A program made the translations under genes and the position numbers. DNA of 64,000 nucleotides from a virus: IMG/VR virus record IMGVR_UViG_3300042892_001369, positions 1-64,000 of that record; one strand, written 5' to 3'. Positions within the stretch are counted from its first letter, which is position 1; every line of letters begins with the position of its first letter. The notes beneath the pieces were generated by a model. It worked only from the letters and a program-made list of their open reading frames with translations. It was not told the DNA's origin and did no database searches. This document shows positions 39,944-48,379 of this stretch, piece after piece.

Positions 39944-40684
39944 ATGACAGACGAACAAATTAAAACTGTATTAAAACGATTAGAAAATGATGAAGACTAT
40001 TACGGCGATTTCGGAAAACAATTTTTATCTAACTCCGACATAAGAGCATTATTAAAAGATCCATTAACATTTAAGCAACCGATAATCGGTAATCCAAACT
40101 TAATTAAAGGATCATACTTTCACACATTAATATTAGAGCCAGATAAACTGGAAAAGATTAAAATCATTGATGCAACAACTCGTAACACTTCGAGGTATAA
40201 AGAATTATCAAATGGTGAAATGTGTTTACTGCAGCACGAAGCAGACTCAATAGAGTTATTAAGAGATGCTGTCTTAGAAAACTCAGTAACACGAGACTTA
40301 ATCAGAGATATCGATGTTGAATATGAAGTTCCCGGATTAATAAAATTAGAAGATGAATGGTTCAAATTAAAAGCAGATATTAAGAACAATACACAAGGTT
40401 TGATAGTAGATTTAAAAACAACGTCTGACATAGATAAATTCAGATATTCTGCAAAAGAATACAATTATGACAGTCAAGCCTACATATATTCTAAATATTT
40501 CAATATGGATATGGTATTTATTGCTGTAGACAAAACATCAAGTAAGATAGGAGTATATGATTGCTCACCACAATTCTTAGAAAGTGGTAAGTATAAAGTT
40601 GAGAAAGCAGTAGAGACATATCGACTATTCTTCAAAGATGAAAATTTTAACTTAAAAGATTATTGTATAACAGAAACACTTTAA
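39944..40684 (+). CDS. RecE-like PD-(D/E)XK exonuclease
   Basis: 246 aa. KGSYFHTLILEPDK near residue 55 and the catalytic core FKLKADIKNN with LIVDLKTTSDIDKF (D...DLK), then YDSQAYIYSKY, the typical RecE/lambda-exonuclease-like family pattern. Produces single-stranded tails for ERF annealing. Five bases from ERF, and SSB lies two genes downstream: a complete recombination set. Confidence 0.85.
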   Translation: MTDEQIKTVLKRLENDEDYYGDFGKQFLSNSDIRALLKDPLTFKQPIIGNPNLIKGSYFHTLILEPDKLEKIKIIDATTRNTSRYKELSNGEMCLLQHEADSIELLRDAVLENSVTRDLIRDIDVEYEVPGLIKLEDEWFKLKADIKNNTQGLIVDLKTTSDIDKFRYSAKEYNYDSQAYIYSKYFNMDMVFIAVDKTSSKIGVYDCSPQFLESGKYKVEKAVETYRLFFKDENFNLKDYCITETL

Positions 40685-40694
40685 AAAAAAAATT

Positions 40695-40853
40695 ATGAAA
40701 AAAGTAACATTAGCATTAGCAGTATTAGGATTTATTTTTGTATCTTGCAAACAAGAAAGCAATTTAACTAAAGACGAAGTCGCAGTAGATACAACAACTG
40801 TTGATAGCACCGCAGTAGACACGACAACCGTAGATTCAGTAACTAATAAATAA
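40695..40853 (+). CDS. 52-aa lipoprotein with TVDST repeats
   Basis: Read directly: ATG 40695-40697, TAA ending 40853. Signal: KKVTLALAVLGFIFVSC with a lipobox FVSC; mature part repeats AVDTTTVDS. Between the exonuclease and SSB genes. A surface or inner-membrane lipoprotein in an early operon could mediate superinfection exclusion; this is inference. Confidence 0.65.
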   Translation: MKKVTLALAVLGFIFVSCKQESNLTKDEVAVDTTTVDSTAVDTTTVDSVTNK

Positions 40854-40859
40854 TTATAT

Positions 40860-41177
40860 ATGGCGAGTATTATTAAAGCGAGTATCAACTTAAACGAGAT
40901 ACCAAAGCACAAGATCATTGATGGTAAGAAAGGGAAGTACTTACCTATTACCATTACTATCAATGATGAAGTTGATCAGTTTGGAAATCAAGGACCAGTA
41001 ATGGTCGAACAATCAAAAGAAGAAAGGGAATCAAAAGCTACAAAAGTTTATCTTGGCAATGTAAAAGTTGTATGGACAAATGGAACTAATGTAGCAGCAG
41101 CTCCTCAAAACGGACAAGCACCGCCGCAAAAACAAGCGCAGTCTTTTGCGCCACAAGCGGACGATCTCCCCTTCTAA
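40860..41177 (+). CDS. ssb: single-stranded DNA-binding protein
   Basis: 105 aa. Ends with the acidic DDLPF tip that SSB proteins use to recruit partners, preceded by a Gln/Pro/Ala-rich linker. The N-terminal ~70 residues (KYLPITITINDEVDQFG, LGNVKVVW) fit an OB-fold. Position after ERF and exonuclease and before the primase-helicase supports the role. Confidence 0.75.
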   Translation: MASIIKASINLNEIPKHKIIDGKKGKYLPITITINDEVDQFGNQGPVMVEQSKEERESKATKVYLGNVKVVWTNGTNVAAAPQNGQAPPQKQAQSFAPQADDLPF

Positions 41178-41201
41178 ATTTATAAGTTTAAATAGTTAGT
41201 T

Positions 41202-41223
41202 AAGCCCCACAAGTTGGGGTTTA
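41202..41223 (+). terminator. intrinsic terminator after ssb
   Basis: AAGCCCCA, ACAAGT-type loop, TGGGGTT followed by TAATT. A short stem that closes the recombination operon before promoter P15. Confidence 0.7.
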
Positions 41224-41241
41224 ATTATCTATAATAATGAG

Positions 41242-41287
41242 CTTTTACAATACAAACACGATAACACATTGATAATATATATGTAAC
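41242..41287 (+). promoter_or_regulatory. early promoter P15
   Basis: CTTTTACAATAC, AACACGATAACACA, TTGATAATATATATGTAAC, spacing 12. The last copy, about 60 bases before the primase-helicase gene. Confidence 0.8.
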
Positions 41288-41349
41288 AGACTATATTCAT
41301 TTAGATATAAAATAATCAATTATTAACAAATCATATTCAATTAGATATA

Positions 41350-43065
41350 ATGCAAACAATAGAGATAAATGGTTTTTTGATTGACCAATTCAATCAATAC
41401 AAGCTTGAAGAAGGTAAGTCTCAAGGAGTTTGTCCTTTATGTTCAGCTGATAGAAAAGGTGAACACAAAAAATTAAAGTGTGCTTCTTACGATTGGGAAA
41501 AAGGTATTGGTACTTGTCATAATTGTAACAAGTCATTCCAACTACATACTTACCAAAGAAAAGGAGCAAGCGAAAAGGTTTATATGAAGCCGCCAGTAAA
41601 AGAGCATGTCGAGGAAATGCAACTAAGCGAGCAGGTAATTAAATGGTTTGATTCACGAGGTATATCTAAAAATACTCTTTATGAATTAGGTGTAACTGAA
41701 GGTCCTGAGTTTATGCCTCAAACAGCTAAGGTAGAAAATGCAATACATTTTAATTATTTCATTGGTGATCAGCTAATCAATATAAAGTATAGAGACGGTC
41801 GCAAAAACTTTAAACTATATAAAGGAGCTGAAAAAATATTTTACAATATAAACAGCATTGTAGGATATGAATATTGTGTTATTGTTGAGGGTGAAATGGA
41901 CGTGCTAGCGTTACATGAAGCAGGAATAACAAATGCTATTTCAGTACCTAATGGCGCAACATTACATACAAATAATTTAGAATACCTAGACAATTGTATT
42001 GATTATTTCGACGACAAGAATAGAATAATTATTGCAGTAGACTCAGACGAAGCTGGGCAAGCATTACAATCTGAATTAATCAGAAGACTAGGATCTGAAA
42101 CTTGTTATATTGCAACATTTGAAGATTGTAAAGATGCAAATGAATACTTATTAAAATATGGCAAAGAAGCTTTAGCACAAAGAATTGGGAAAGCAAAGCC
42201 AGTGCCTTTAGAAAATGTTACAACATTTAAAGACATAGAAGATGAGATTACGGATTTTGTTAGGAATGGTTTCAAACCTGGTTTTCAAGTTGGGCTATCT
42301 AATTTCGATGATATATTCAGCACTTATACTGGTCAGTTTATTACTGTTACTGGTGTGCCTAGTTCGGGCAAGTCTGATTTTGTTGATCAAATGGTTGTAG
42401 GCTATAATAAAAACTACGGTTGGAAAACAGCTTATGCTTCTCCTGAGAACTCACCAACATATTTGCATGCTCATAAGTTAATGCGTAAAGTTTGGGAGGG
42501 TATGCCAACAGAAGCAGATATTTATTCTGAAAGATGGAATCAAGTTGCGGATCATGTTAACGATAACTTTTTCTTTATCGATATGGAAAAATATACATTA
42601 GATGCAGTTCTTAAAAAAGCTGGTGAGCTTGTAAAAAGAAAAGGTATTAAGTGTCTTGTTATAGACCCATTCAATAAGGTTAGAGACAATGATGCGTCTG
42701 GTGATGTTAATGTATATACATTAGAATACCTAAGTAAGATTGAAATCTTTGCTAAAAAATATGATGTATTAGTAATGGTTGTTGCGCATCCTACTAAAAT
42801 GTATAAAGGTTCTGATGGTAAAATTGAAGAGCCAACTATGTACAACATTAAAGGCGGAGGCGAATGGTACGACGCATCTTATCATGGCTTATTAGTCCAT
42901 AGAGATTATGAAAACAAAACTGTTAAAGTAAAAGTACTTAAGGTTAAGTTTCAGAATCTTGGTGAGAACGGAGCTGAATGTTATTTTGCTTGGGAACCAA
43001 AGTCAGGTTGCTTTATTCCTCACATACCAATAGACACGTCTAATGATAAGCTTCCCTGGGAATAA
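41350..43065 (+). CDS. bifunctional primase-helicase (T7 gp4-like)
   Basis: 571 aa. Zinc ribbon: CPLC (C28, C31) and CHNC (C56, C59). TOPRIM: IVEGEMDVLALHEAG with acidic DSDEAG near 231. DnaB-like helicase: Walker A GVPSSGKS at about 335-342 and Walker B with CLVIDPFN further on, then AHPTKMYKG (helicase motif). Primes and unwinds at the replication fork. No phage DNA polymerase is seen, so it probably loads the host enzyme. Confidence 0.9.
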   Translation: MQTIEINGFLIDQFNQYKLEEGKSQGVCPLCSADRKGEHKKLKCASYDWEKGIGTCHNCNKSFQLHTYQRKGASEKVYMKPPVKEHVEEMQLSEQVIKWFDSRGISKNTLYELGVTEGPEFMPQTAKVENAIHFNYFIGDQLINIKYRDGRKNFKLYKGAEKIFYNINSIVGYEYCVIVEGEMDVLALHEAGITNAISVPNGATLHTNNLEYLDNCIDYFDDKNRIIIAVDSDEAGQALQSELIRRLGSETCYIATFEDCKDANEYLLKYGKEALAQRIGKAKPVPLENVTTFKDIEDEITDFVRNGFKPGFQVGLSNFDDIFSTYTGQFITVTGVPSSGKSDFVDQMVVGYNKNYGWKTAYASPENSPTYLHAHKLMRKVWEGMPTEADIYSERWNQVADHVNDNFFFIDMEKYTLDAVLKKAGELVKRKGIKCLVIDPFNKVRDNDASGDVNVYTLEYLSKIEIFAKKYDVLVMVVAHPTKMYKGSDGKIEEPTMYNIKGGGEWYDASYHGLLVHRDYENKTVKVKVLKVKFQNLGENGAECYFAWEPKSGCFIPHIPIDTSNDKLPWE

Positions 43066-43412
43066 TGAGTAGCGGTAACAAGAAAGGTAAAGCAATAGAT
43101 ATGGGTAATTATGTAGCTAAAGAAAGAGAACAAGCGGCTTATGTTTGGTGCATACATAATAATATATTTATTGCACCTAAAGCAAAGAGTACAACTGAAT
43201 GGTATATTTGTATTACTTCTAATGGCAAAACAACACAAAGTCCTTTAGCTTATGAAAGGATCGATATATGGAAAGAGATATATAAGTTCTATACTTATTA
43301 CTATGATAAATATAGTGGCGTTAAAGTTATTAAAGAAGTACAGCCAAGAAAGTTTATAAAAGAGGAACCAGTAAAGCAAAAAGAAAAACCAACAATAAAT
43401 ACTTTATTTTAA
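43065..43412 (+). CDS. hypothetical protein linked to the primase-helicase
   Basis: 115 aa. KGKAIDMGNYVAKEREQAAY, TEWYICITSNGKTTQSPLAY and a basic Pro/Lys tail. Its start overlaps the helicase stop (TAATG), indicating translational coupling. No family recognised; possibly a replication accessory. Confidence 0.55.
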   Translation: MSSGNKKGKAIDMGNYVAKEREQAAYVWCIHNNIFIAPKAKSTTEWYICITSNGKTTQSPLAYERIDIWKEIYKFYTYYYDKYSGVKVIKEVQPRKFIKEEPVKQKEKPTINTLF

Positions 43413-43413
43413 T

Positions 43414-44181
43414 ATGACAAAATACGAAGCGCAATATAAAGAATTGTTATGGAAATGTATGACGAACGGAGTATATCGTAAAGATAGAACAAACGTAGGT
43501 TGTTTATCAATATTCAATGCTGGCTTAAGAATTAATCTCAATGAAGGTTTCCCTTTGTTAACTGGTAGAAAAATGTTTCAAAAAACTTTTGATACAGAGT
43601 TTGATTGGTTTATGAATGGTGAAACTAATATTCAAAGATTCAAAGATGCTGGTGTAAAGATATGGGATTCTTGGGCAGATGAGAATGGAGATCTAGGACC
43701 AGTATATGGTTACCAAATGCGTAACTTTAATGGTGCTGGCGGTGATCAACTTCAAGCCTTGATAACAAGTTTAAAAAATAATCCTGATAGCAGAAGACAT
43801 ATAATATCACTATGGAATCCATTACAGTTACATCAAATGGCATTGCCTCCGTGTTATTTATATTTCCAATTCTTTGTAGAACAAGACAGACTTAATATGT
43901 TTGTAGTACAGAGATCAGGTGATATTTTTTTAGGAATCCCTTATGATGTAGCTTTGTTTTCAAAAATACTTTTGTATATTGCGGAGCAAACTAATTTGAA
44001 AGCAAGCTATATTGATATACAGATCGTAGACGCTCATGTTTATAACAATCAACATGATGCTATACACAAATATCTTGATCAAGAAACTTTTCAAGCACCT
44101 GACTATATTTACAAAAACGGAGCATTATCCCTAATAAATTACAAACACGGACCAGTAATAACGGCAAAAGTAGCCATTTAA
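43414..44181 (+). CDS. thyA: thymidylate synthase
   Basis: 255 aa (E. coli 264). Catalytic Cys147 in LPPCYLYFQF, SRRHI for the phosphate at about 127-131, QRSGDIFLGIPYDVA and the final HVYNNQHDAI. Makes dTMP with methylene-tetrahydrofolate. Together with the RNR and MazG proteins it directs nucleotides to phage DNA. Confidence 0.95.
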   Translation: MTKYEAQYKELLWKCMTNGVYRKDRTNVGCLSIFNAGLRINLNEGFPLLTGRKMFQKTFDTEFDWFMNGETNIQRFKDAGVKIWDSWADENGDLGPVYGYQMRNFNGAGGDQLQALITSLKNNPDSRRHIISLWNPLQLHQMALPPCYLYFQFFVEQDRLNMFVVQRSGDIFLGIPYDVALFSKILLYIAEQTNLKASYIDIQIVDAHVYNNQHDAIHKYLDQETFQAPDYIYKNGALSLINYKHGPVITAKVAI

Positions 44182-44189
44182 TCTTAATT

Positions 44190-45080
44190 ATGTATTATAT
44201 ATATCACATTTTTGGTAAAAAGATCGGCGTTACACGTAATCTTAATAAGAGAGTTGAAGTTGCTCAGGGCTATATGCCAGAAGAATATGAAGTGATCGAA
44301 ATGCATGACGACATACATCACGTTTCAAATCGCGAAAGAGAACTACAACGGCTTTATGGTTATAAAGTTGATCGAGATTCCTACAAACAAGTAATAGACA
44401 GTAAAAATAAACTAACTAAATCAAATAAAATGAAATTAAACATCACAGAACAAACGATTACGTTTCCATGTCCTCCAAATAAATTAAAAGGACAGCTTTT
44501 GGACTCATTAGGACTTACATTTGAAACACAATATGGCAAATACATATTGAATACTGAACTAGTAGATTGGATTGTCCAGAACGCTTCTGTGTCAATGTTT
44601 AATATTAATAGAAGTTTTGTATACAATAAAGCTTTACATAATACCTTCCAATCTCCAGAAGCATTTGTTGAACAAAAATTGGCACCCGCCGAACAAACAC
44701 TTGCTGATATGCGCAGACAATTAAATGAAATGCTTAATGAAGTGCTTAATAATAAACAACCACAAGAGGAAATTGATCCTACCGCTAATGTATATGATTT
44801 AATTAGAGATTGGGCCAGCAAGAAAGGTATTTATACATCAGGTGATTCTAAAACGCAATATGTTAAGCTAATGGAAGAATCAGGAGAATTAGCAAGAGCA
44901 ATTCTTAAACGAGATAAACCAGAAATTAAAGATGCAATTGGTGATATGATTGTAGTATTAACTAATCTTGCATACTTAGAAGGTTTTGATATTGAGGATT
45001 GTGTTACATCAGCTTACGATGTAATTAAGAATCGAACAGGTAAAATGGAAAACGGAACTTTTGTAAAATCTACATTATAA
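44190..45080 (+). CDS. GIY-YIG-like / MazG fusion protein
   Basis: 296 aa. N-terminal ~70 residues YYIYHIFGKKIGVTRNLNKRV resemble a GIY-YIG strand pair (YIY...KIGVT) but without an obvious full catalytic set. The C-terminal part (about 215-290) has MEESGELARAILKRDKP, KDAIGDMIVVLTNLAYLEG and KNRTGKME: MazG-type nucleotide pyrophosphohydrolase. An internal Met at about 75 (KLNITEQ) could give a shorter product. Cleans nucleotide pools or dampens ppGpp; inference. Confidence 0.75.
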   Translation: MYYIYHIFGKKIGVTRNLNKRVEVAQGYMPEEYEVIEMHDDIHHVSNRERELQRLYGYKVDRDSYKQVIDSKNKLTKSNKMKLNITEQTITFPCPPNKLKGQLLDSLGLTFETQYGKYILNTELVDWIVQNASVSMFNINRSFVYNKALHNTFQSPEAFVEQKLAPAEQTLADMRRQLNEMLNEVLNNKQPQEEIDPTANVYDLIRDWASKKGIYTSGDSKTQYVKLMEESGELARAILKRDKPEIKDAIGDMIVVLTNLAYLEGFDIEDCVTSAYDVIKNRTGKMENGTFVKSTL

Positions 45081-45081
45081 T

Positions 45082-45549
45082 ATGCAAAAACAAGAAATTG
45101 AATTTAGAGACCCAGTCGTACAACAAGTAGTAAATAAATTTGTATCAAGATCTGATGTTGGCTTTGCTAAATATGGCAAGACTATGATTGATGACAAATC
45201 TGATATTAAAGTCTGGCTTAATCATGTTCAAGAAGAATTAATGGATGCTACATTATATATTCAAAGATTGAAAATTGAAATCAATGATCTAATTGAAGAA
45301 CGTGTAACAAGAAATGAAATACAAGCTTTATTAGATTGCATTAATGTTGTAAATCCAGAATATGTTTCACCAAAAGTTAAACCATTTAATGGCATATACG
45401 AAACTATTGCAAAGCATGAAAAGAAAAAGGCAAAGAAAAAACACAAAGCCTACCGTGTAAATCGTGGTGATACTTATTCTTTTACTATGGATGATGATTT
45501 TGAATGGCAGGTAAGTTGTACTAATTGTTGTATGAATGAGAAAAGCTAG
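45082..45549 (+). CDS. MazG-like nucleotide hydrolase-type protein
   Basis: 155 aa. VNKFVSRSDVGFAKYGKTM and WLNHVQEELMDATLYIQRL match a family of small phage all-alpha NTP hydrolase-like proteins. The C-terminus is basic (KHEKKKAKKKHK). Follows the fusion protein with one-base spacing. Confidence 0.65.
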   Translation: MQKQEIEFRDPVVQQVVNKFVSRSDVGFAKYGKTMIDDKSDIKVWLNHVQEELMDATLYIQRLKIEINDLIEERVTRNEIQALLDCINVVNPEYVSPKVKPFNGIYETIAKHEKKKAKKKHKAYRVNRGDTYSFTMDDDFEWQVSCTNCCMNEKS

Positions 45550-45997
45550 AAAGAAAGGACCAGTAGTTGCAAAAAAAGTAATATATGATGGTATTACCTT
45601 TGCTTCAGGTCTTGAAAAGTATATGTACAAAGCTTTAAAAGATGCGGGTATAGATTTTAAATATGAGGGGGTAACGTTTGAATTGTTGCCCTCTTTCATA
45701 TTTGAAAATGTTTCAATAGAAAGACAATCAAATGGCAAGGGAGATTTTATTAATAGGGGTCTAAAAAAGATATTAAACCTTAAATATACTCCAGACTTTG
45801 TTGGTGATAATTTTATAATTGAAACTAAAGGTAGAGCTAATGAATCTTTTCCATTACGTTGGAAACTATTTAAGAAGTGGATGATGGATAACAACGATTA
45901 CCGAACATTATATAAGCCTCAGAATCAAGCTGAGTGTCTTAAAACAATTGAATTAATATTAGCTAATACAAAACAAAAAAAGAATGAACAAATTTAG
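45536..45997 (+). CDS. T7 gp3-like Holliday-junction endonuclease
   Basis: 153 aa. ITFASGLEKYMYKALKDAG, then NLKYTPDFVGDNFIIETKGRA, the PD-(x)-ETKG core of T7 endonuclease I-like enzymes (DUF1064-type). Resolves branched DNA before packaging. Overlaps the previous gene by 14 bases and the next by 14. Confidence 0.8.
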   Translation: MRKARKKGPVVAKKVIYDGITFASGLEKYMYKALKDAGIDFKYEGVTFELLPSFIFENVSIERQSNGKGDFINRGLKKILNLKYTPDFVGDNFIIETKGRANESFPLRWKLFKKWMMDNNDYRTLYKPQNQAECLKTIELILANTKQKKNEQI

Positions 45998-46133
45998 TGA
46001 AAAAAGTTGGTCAATATCCATTGGCCTGTATACAGGAATCTTATTAGGATTCAGAGCATATGAGGAAGAATATTATACAACCTATGTATTGTATTTGCCA
46101 TTTGTTGATGTTGCATTAGAAATTGATAATTAA
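45984..46133 (+). CDS. 49-aa small conserved phage protein
   Basis: Read directly: ATG 45984-45986, TAA ending 46133. SWSISIGLYTGILLGFRAYEE and LYLPFVDVALEID. I recognise this small protein from marine phages next to nucleotide-metabolism genes; function unknown. Confidence 0.65.
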   Translation: MNKFSEKSWSISIGLYTGILLGFRAYEEEYYTTYVLYLPFVDVALEIDN

Positions 46134-46142
46134 AAAATAAAT

Positions 46143-48011
46143 ATGAGCCTTAGTTTAGACAAACAAATATTAAGTGATATTACTGTATACACAAAGTATG
46201 CAAAGTACGTTCAATCAAAAGAACGTAGAGAAACGTGGGAAGAATTAGTAACAAGGAATATGGATATGCACAAAGCCAAATTTCCACAAATGAAAGAAGC
46301 AATTGAACAAGTATACAAAAATTTCGTATTCACTAAAAAAGTGTTACCTTCAATGCGCAGCCTACAGTTTGGTGGGAAAGCTATTGAACTTAATAATGCT
46401 CGCATTTATAATTGCGCTTTTTTACCTGTCGATAATATTCGTAGTTTTTCTGAAACTATGTTTTTACTTCTTGGAGGCACTGGCGTTGGATATTCGGTAC
46501 AAAATCACAACATTGATAAACTACCTGAAATAAGAAAGCCTAATTACGATCGCAAAAAACGTTATGTTGTTCAGGATAGTATTATTGGTTGGGCTGATGC
46601 AATCAAAACATTATTCAAATCGTATACAGGAGAGTTAACTTCACATATTGAATTTGATCTTTCAGATATACGCCAGAAAGGAGCATTACTTGTAACAGCA
46701 GGAGGTAAAGCACCAGGGCCGGAACCATTAAGATTAGCATTAGTTAAGATTGAAGCTATTCTTCGCGAAAAAGAAGACAGATCAAAACTAACAGATATTG
46801 AATGCCATGATATTCAATGTCATATTGCCGATGCAGTTTTAGCCGGAGGTATTCGTAGAGCAGCAATGATTTCATTATTCGACCTTGACAGTACTGCAAT
46901 GCTAAATTGTAAAGCTGGAAATTGGTGGGAAGAAAATCCGCAAAGAGGTAGAGCTAATAACTCTGTTGTTTTAGTACGCCATAAAATTGATAAGAAAACA
47001 TTTGATAAAGTATGGGAACGTATTGAAGCATCTGGATCAGGAGAGCCTGGAATTTATCTTACCAATGACAAAGATTGGGGTACAAATCCCTGCTGTGAGA
47101 TTGCATTGAGACCATATCAATTCTGTAATTTAACAGAGATCAATATGGCTAATATTGAAGATCAAGAAGATTTTAATGCAAGAGCATCTGCTGCATCATT
47201 CTTAGGAACATTGCAAGCATCATACTCAGATTTTCATTATCTTCGCGATATATGGAGAAAGAATACAGAAAAAGATGCTTTACTTGGAGTCTCAATGACA
47301 GGTATTGCATCTAAGTCAAACCTAGAATTAAATTATGAAGAAGCAGCAAATACCGTTAAAGAAACAAACAAAGAAACAGCTAAAGCGCTTGGAATTAATA
47401 TCGCAGCAAGAACGACGGCCGTTAAGCCAGCTGGTACAACTAGCTTGGTACTTGGTACTTCTAGCGGGATACATGCTTGGCATAATGACTATTATATACG
47501 TCGTATGCGCTTAGGCAAAAATGAAGCAATTTATTCTTATCTTGCAATTAATCATCCAGAATTACTCGAAGATGAATACTTTAATCCAACATTACAATCA
47601 GTTATTTCAGTCCCTCAGAAGGCTCCAGACGGCGCTATAACACGGCATGAATCAACATTAGATCTATTGGAAAGAGTAAAACTTATATCTAGAGATTGGG
47701 TTAAGACCGGCCATGATAAAGGTAACAATACACACAATGTATCTTGTACTGTTTCTGTTAGAGATGATGAATGGAAAATAATTGGTGAATGGATGTGGGC
47801 AAACAAAGAGTACTATAATGGACTATCTGTTTTACCATATCACGGTGGTACATATAAGCAAACTCCGTTTGAAGATTGTACAAAAGAAGTGTACGATGAA
47901 ATGATGTCTACATTAAAGAACGTAGATTTATCTAAAGTAGTTGAGATACACGATAATACTAACTTTGCTGATTCAGCAGCTTGTGGAGGAGGAAATTGTG
48001 AGATTGTATAG
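46143..48011 (+). CDS. nrdJ: class II (B12-dependent) ribonucleotide reductase
   Basis: 622 aa. RIYNCAFLPV (redox C91), LLGGTGVGYSVQ, ADAVLAGGIRRAAMISLFD, GEPGIYLTND, NPCCEIALRP (thiyl Cys) and FCNLTEINMAN (redox Cys), ARTTAVKPAGTTSLVLG, and a C-terminal CGGGNC pair (C614/C619). Monomeric RTPR-type. Uses adenosylcobalamin to make dNTPs. Shorter than Lactobacillus RTPR (739). Supplies DNA precursors during infection and depends on host cobalamin. Confidence 0.9.
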   Translation: MSLSLDKQILSDITVYTKYAKYVQSKERRETWEELVTRNMDMHKAKFPQMKEAIEQVYKNFVFTKKVLPSMRSLQFGGKAIELNNARIYNCAFLPVDNIRSFSETMFLLLGGTGVGYSVQNHNIDKLPEIRKPNYDRKKRYVVQDSIIGWADAIKTLFKSYTGELTSHIEFDLSDIRQKGALLVTAGGKAPGPEPLRLALVKIEAILREKEDRSKLTDIECHDIQCHIADAVLAGGIRRAAMISLFDLDSTAMLNCKAGNWWEENPQRGRANNSVVLVRHKIDKKTFDKVWERIEASGSGEPGIYLTNDKDWGTNPCCEIALRPYQFCNLTEINMANIEDQEDFNARASAASFLGTLQASYSDFHYLRDIWRKNTEKDALLGVSMTGIASKSNLELNYEEAANTVKETNKETAKALGINIAARTTAVKPAGTTSLVLGTSSGIHAWHNDYYIRRMRLGKNEAIYSYLAINHPELLEDEYFNPTLQSVISVPQKAPDGAITRHESTLDLLERVKLISRDWVKTGHDKGNNTHNVSCTVSVRDDEWKIIGEWMWANKEYYNGLSVLPYHGGTYKQTPFEDCTKEVYDEMMSTLKNVDLSKVVEIHDNTNFADSAACGGGNCEIV

Positions 48012-48059
48012 TTACCTAGGAACAAGATGTTGGATTTACACTTTATACATAAATAAAAT

Positions 48060-48278
48060 ATGAAAGAACAAACATTAGTTGAAATGAAAAATAAAGTTGA
48101 TGCAATCACAAGAGTGCTTCAGCAATTGATCTACGAGCAAGATAACTTGCGGACTTTAACAGTTGGAATTATGGAAACAATTAAGGCTATGCCTGATTAT
48201 GAAGAAGCATTGCAAGCTGTCAAAGATAAAGTAAAGGAGCAAGAAGAAAAAGAAAACGCTCCAAAGTTAGAAGTTTAG
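48060..48278 (+). CDS. helical small conserved protein, last early gene
   Basis: 72 aa, coiled-coil (VEMKNKVDAITRVLQQLIYEQ, VKEQEEKENAPK). Last rightward gene, followed by the convergent terminator. Recurrent in aquatic phages; function unknown. Confidence 0.55.
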   Translation: MKEQTLVEMKNKVDAITRVLQQLIYEQDNLRTLTVGIMETIKAMPDYEEALQAVKDKVKEQEEKENAPKLEV

Positions 48279-48295
48279 TTTAGTTTATTAATCAG

Positions 48296-48332
48296 AAAAG
48301 GGGACCGCGAATTATCACGAGTCCCCTTTTTT
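48296..48332. terminator. bidirectional terminator between convergent blocks
   Basis: AAAAGGGGAC, CGCGAATTATCACGA loop, GTCCCCTTTT, then TT. A perfect 10-bp stem with A-run and U-run on either side stops both the early rightward and the late leftward transcription. Confidence 0.9.
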
Positions 48333-48379
48333 CGGTTATAGGAATATTTAGGTATGGTGCCTAGTTATCTTTATTCCTT

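Noticed and set aside
28034-41287. CRISPR-like array from regularly repeated elements
   Set aside because: Repeats are irregularly spaced, imperfect and placed before genes, with no cas genes.
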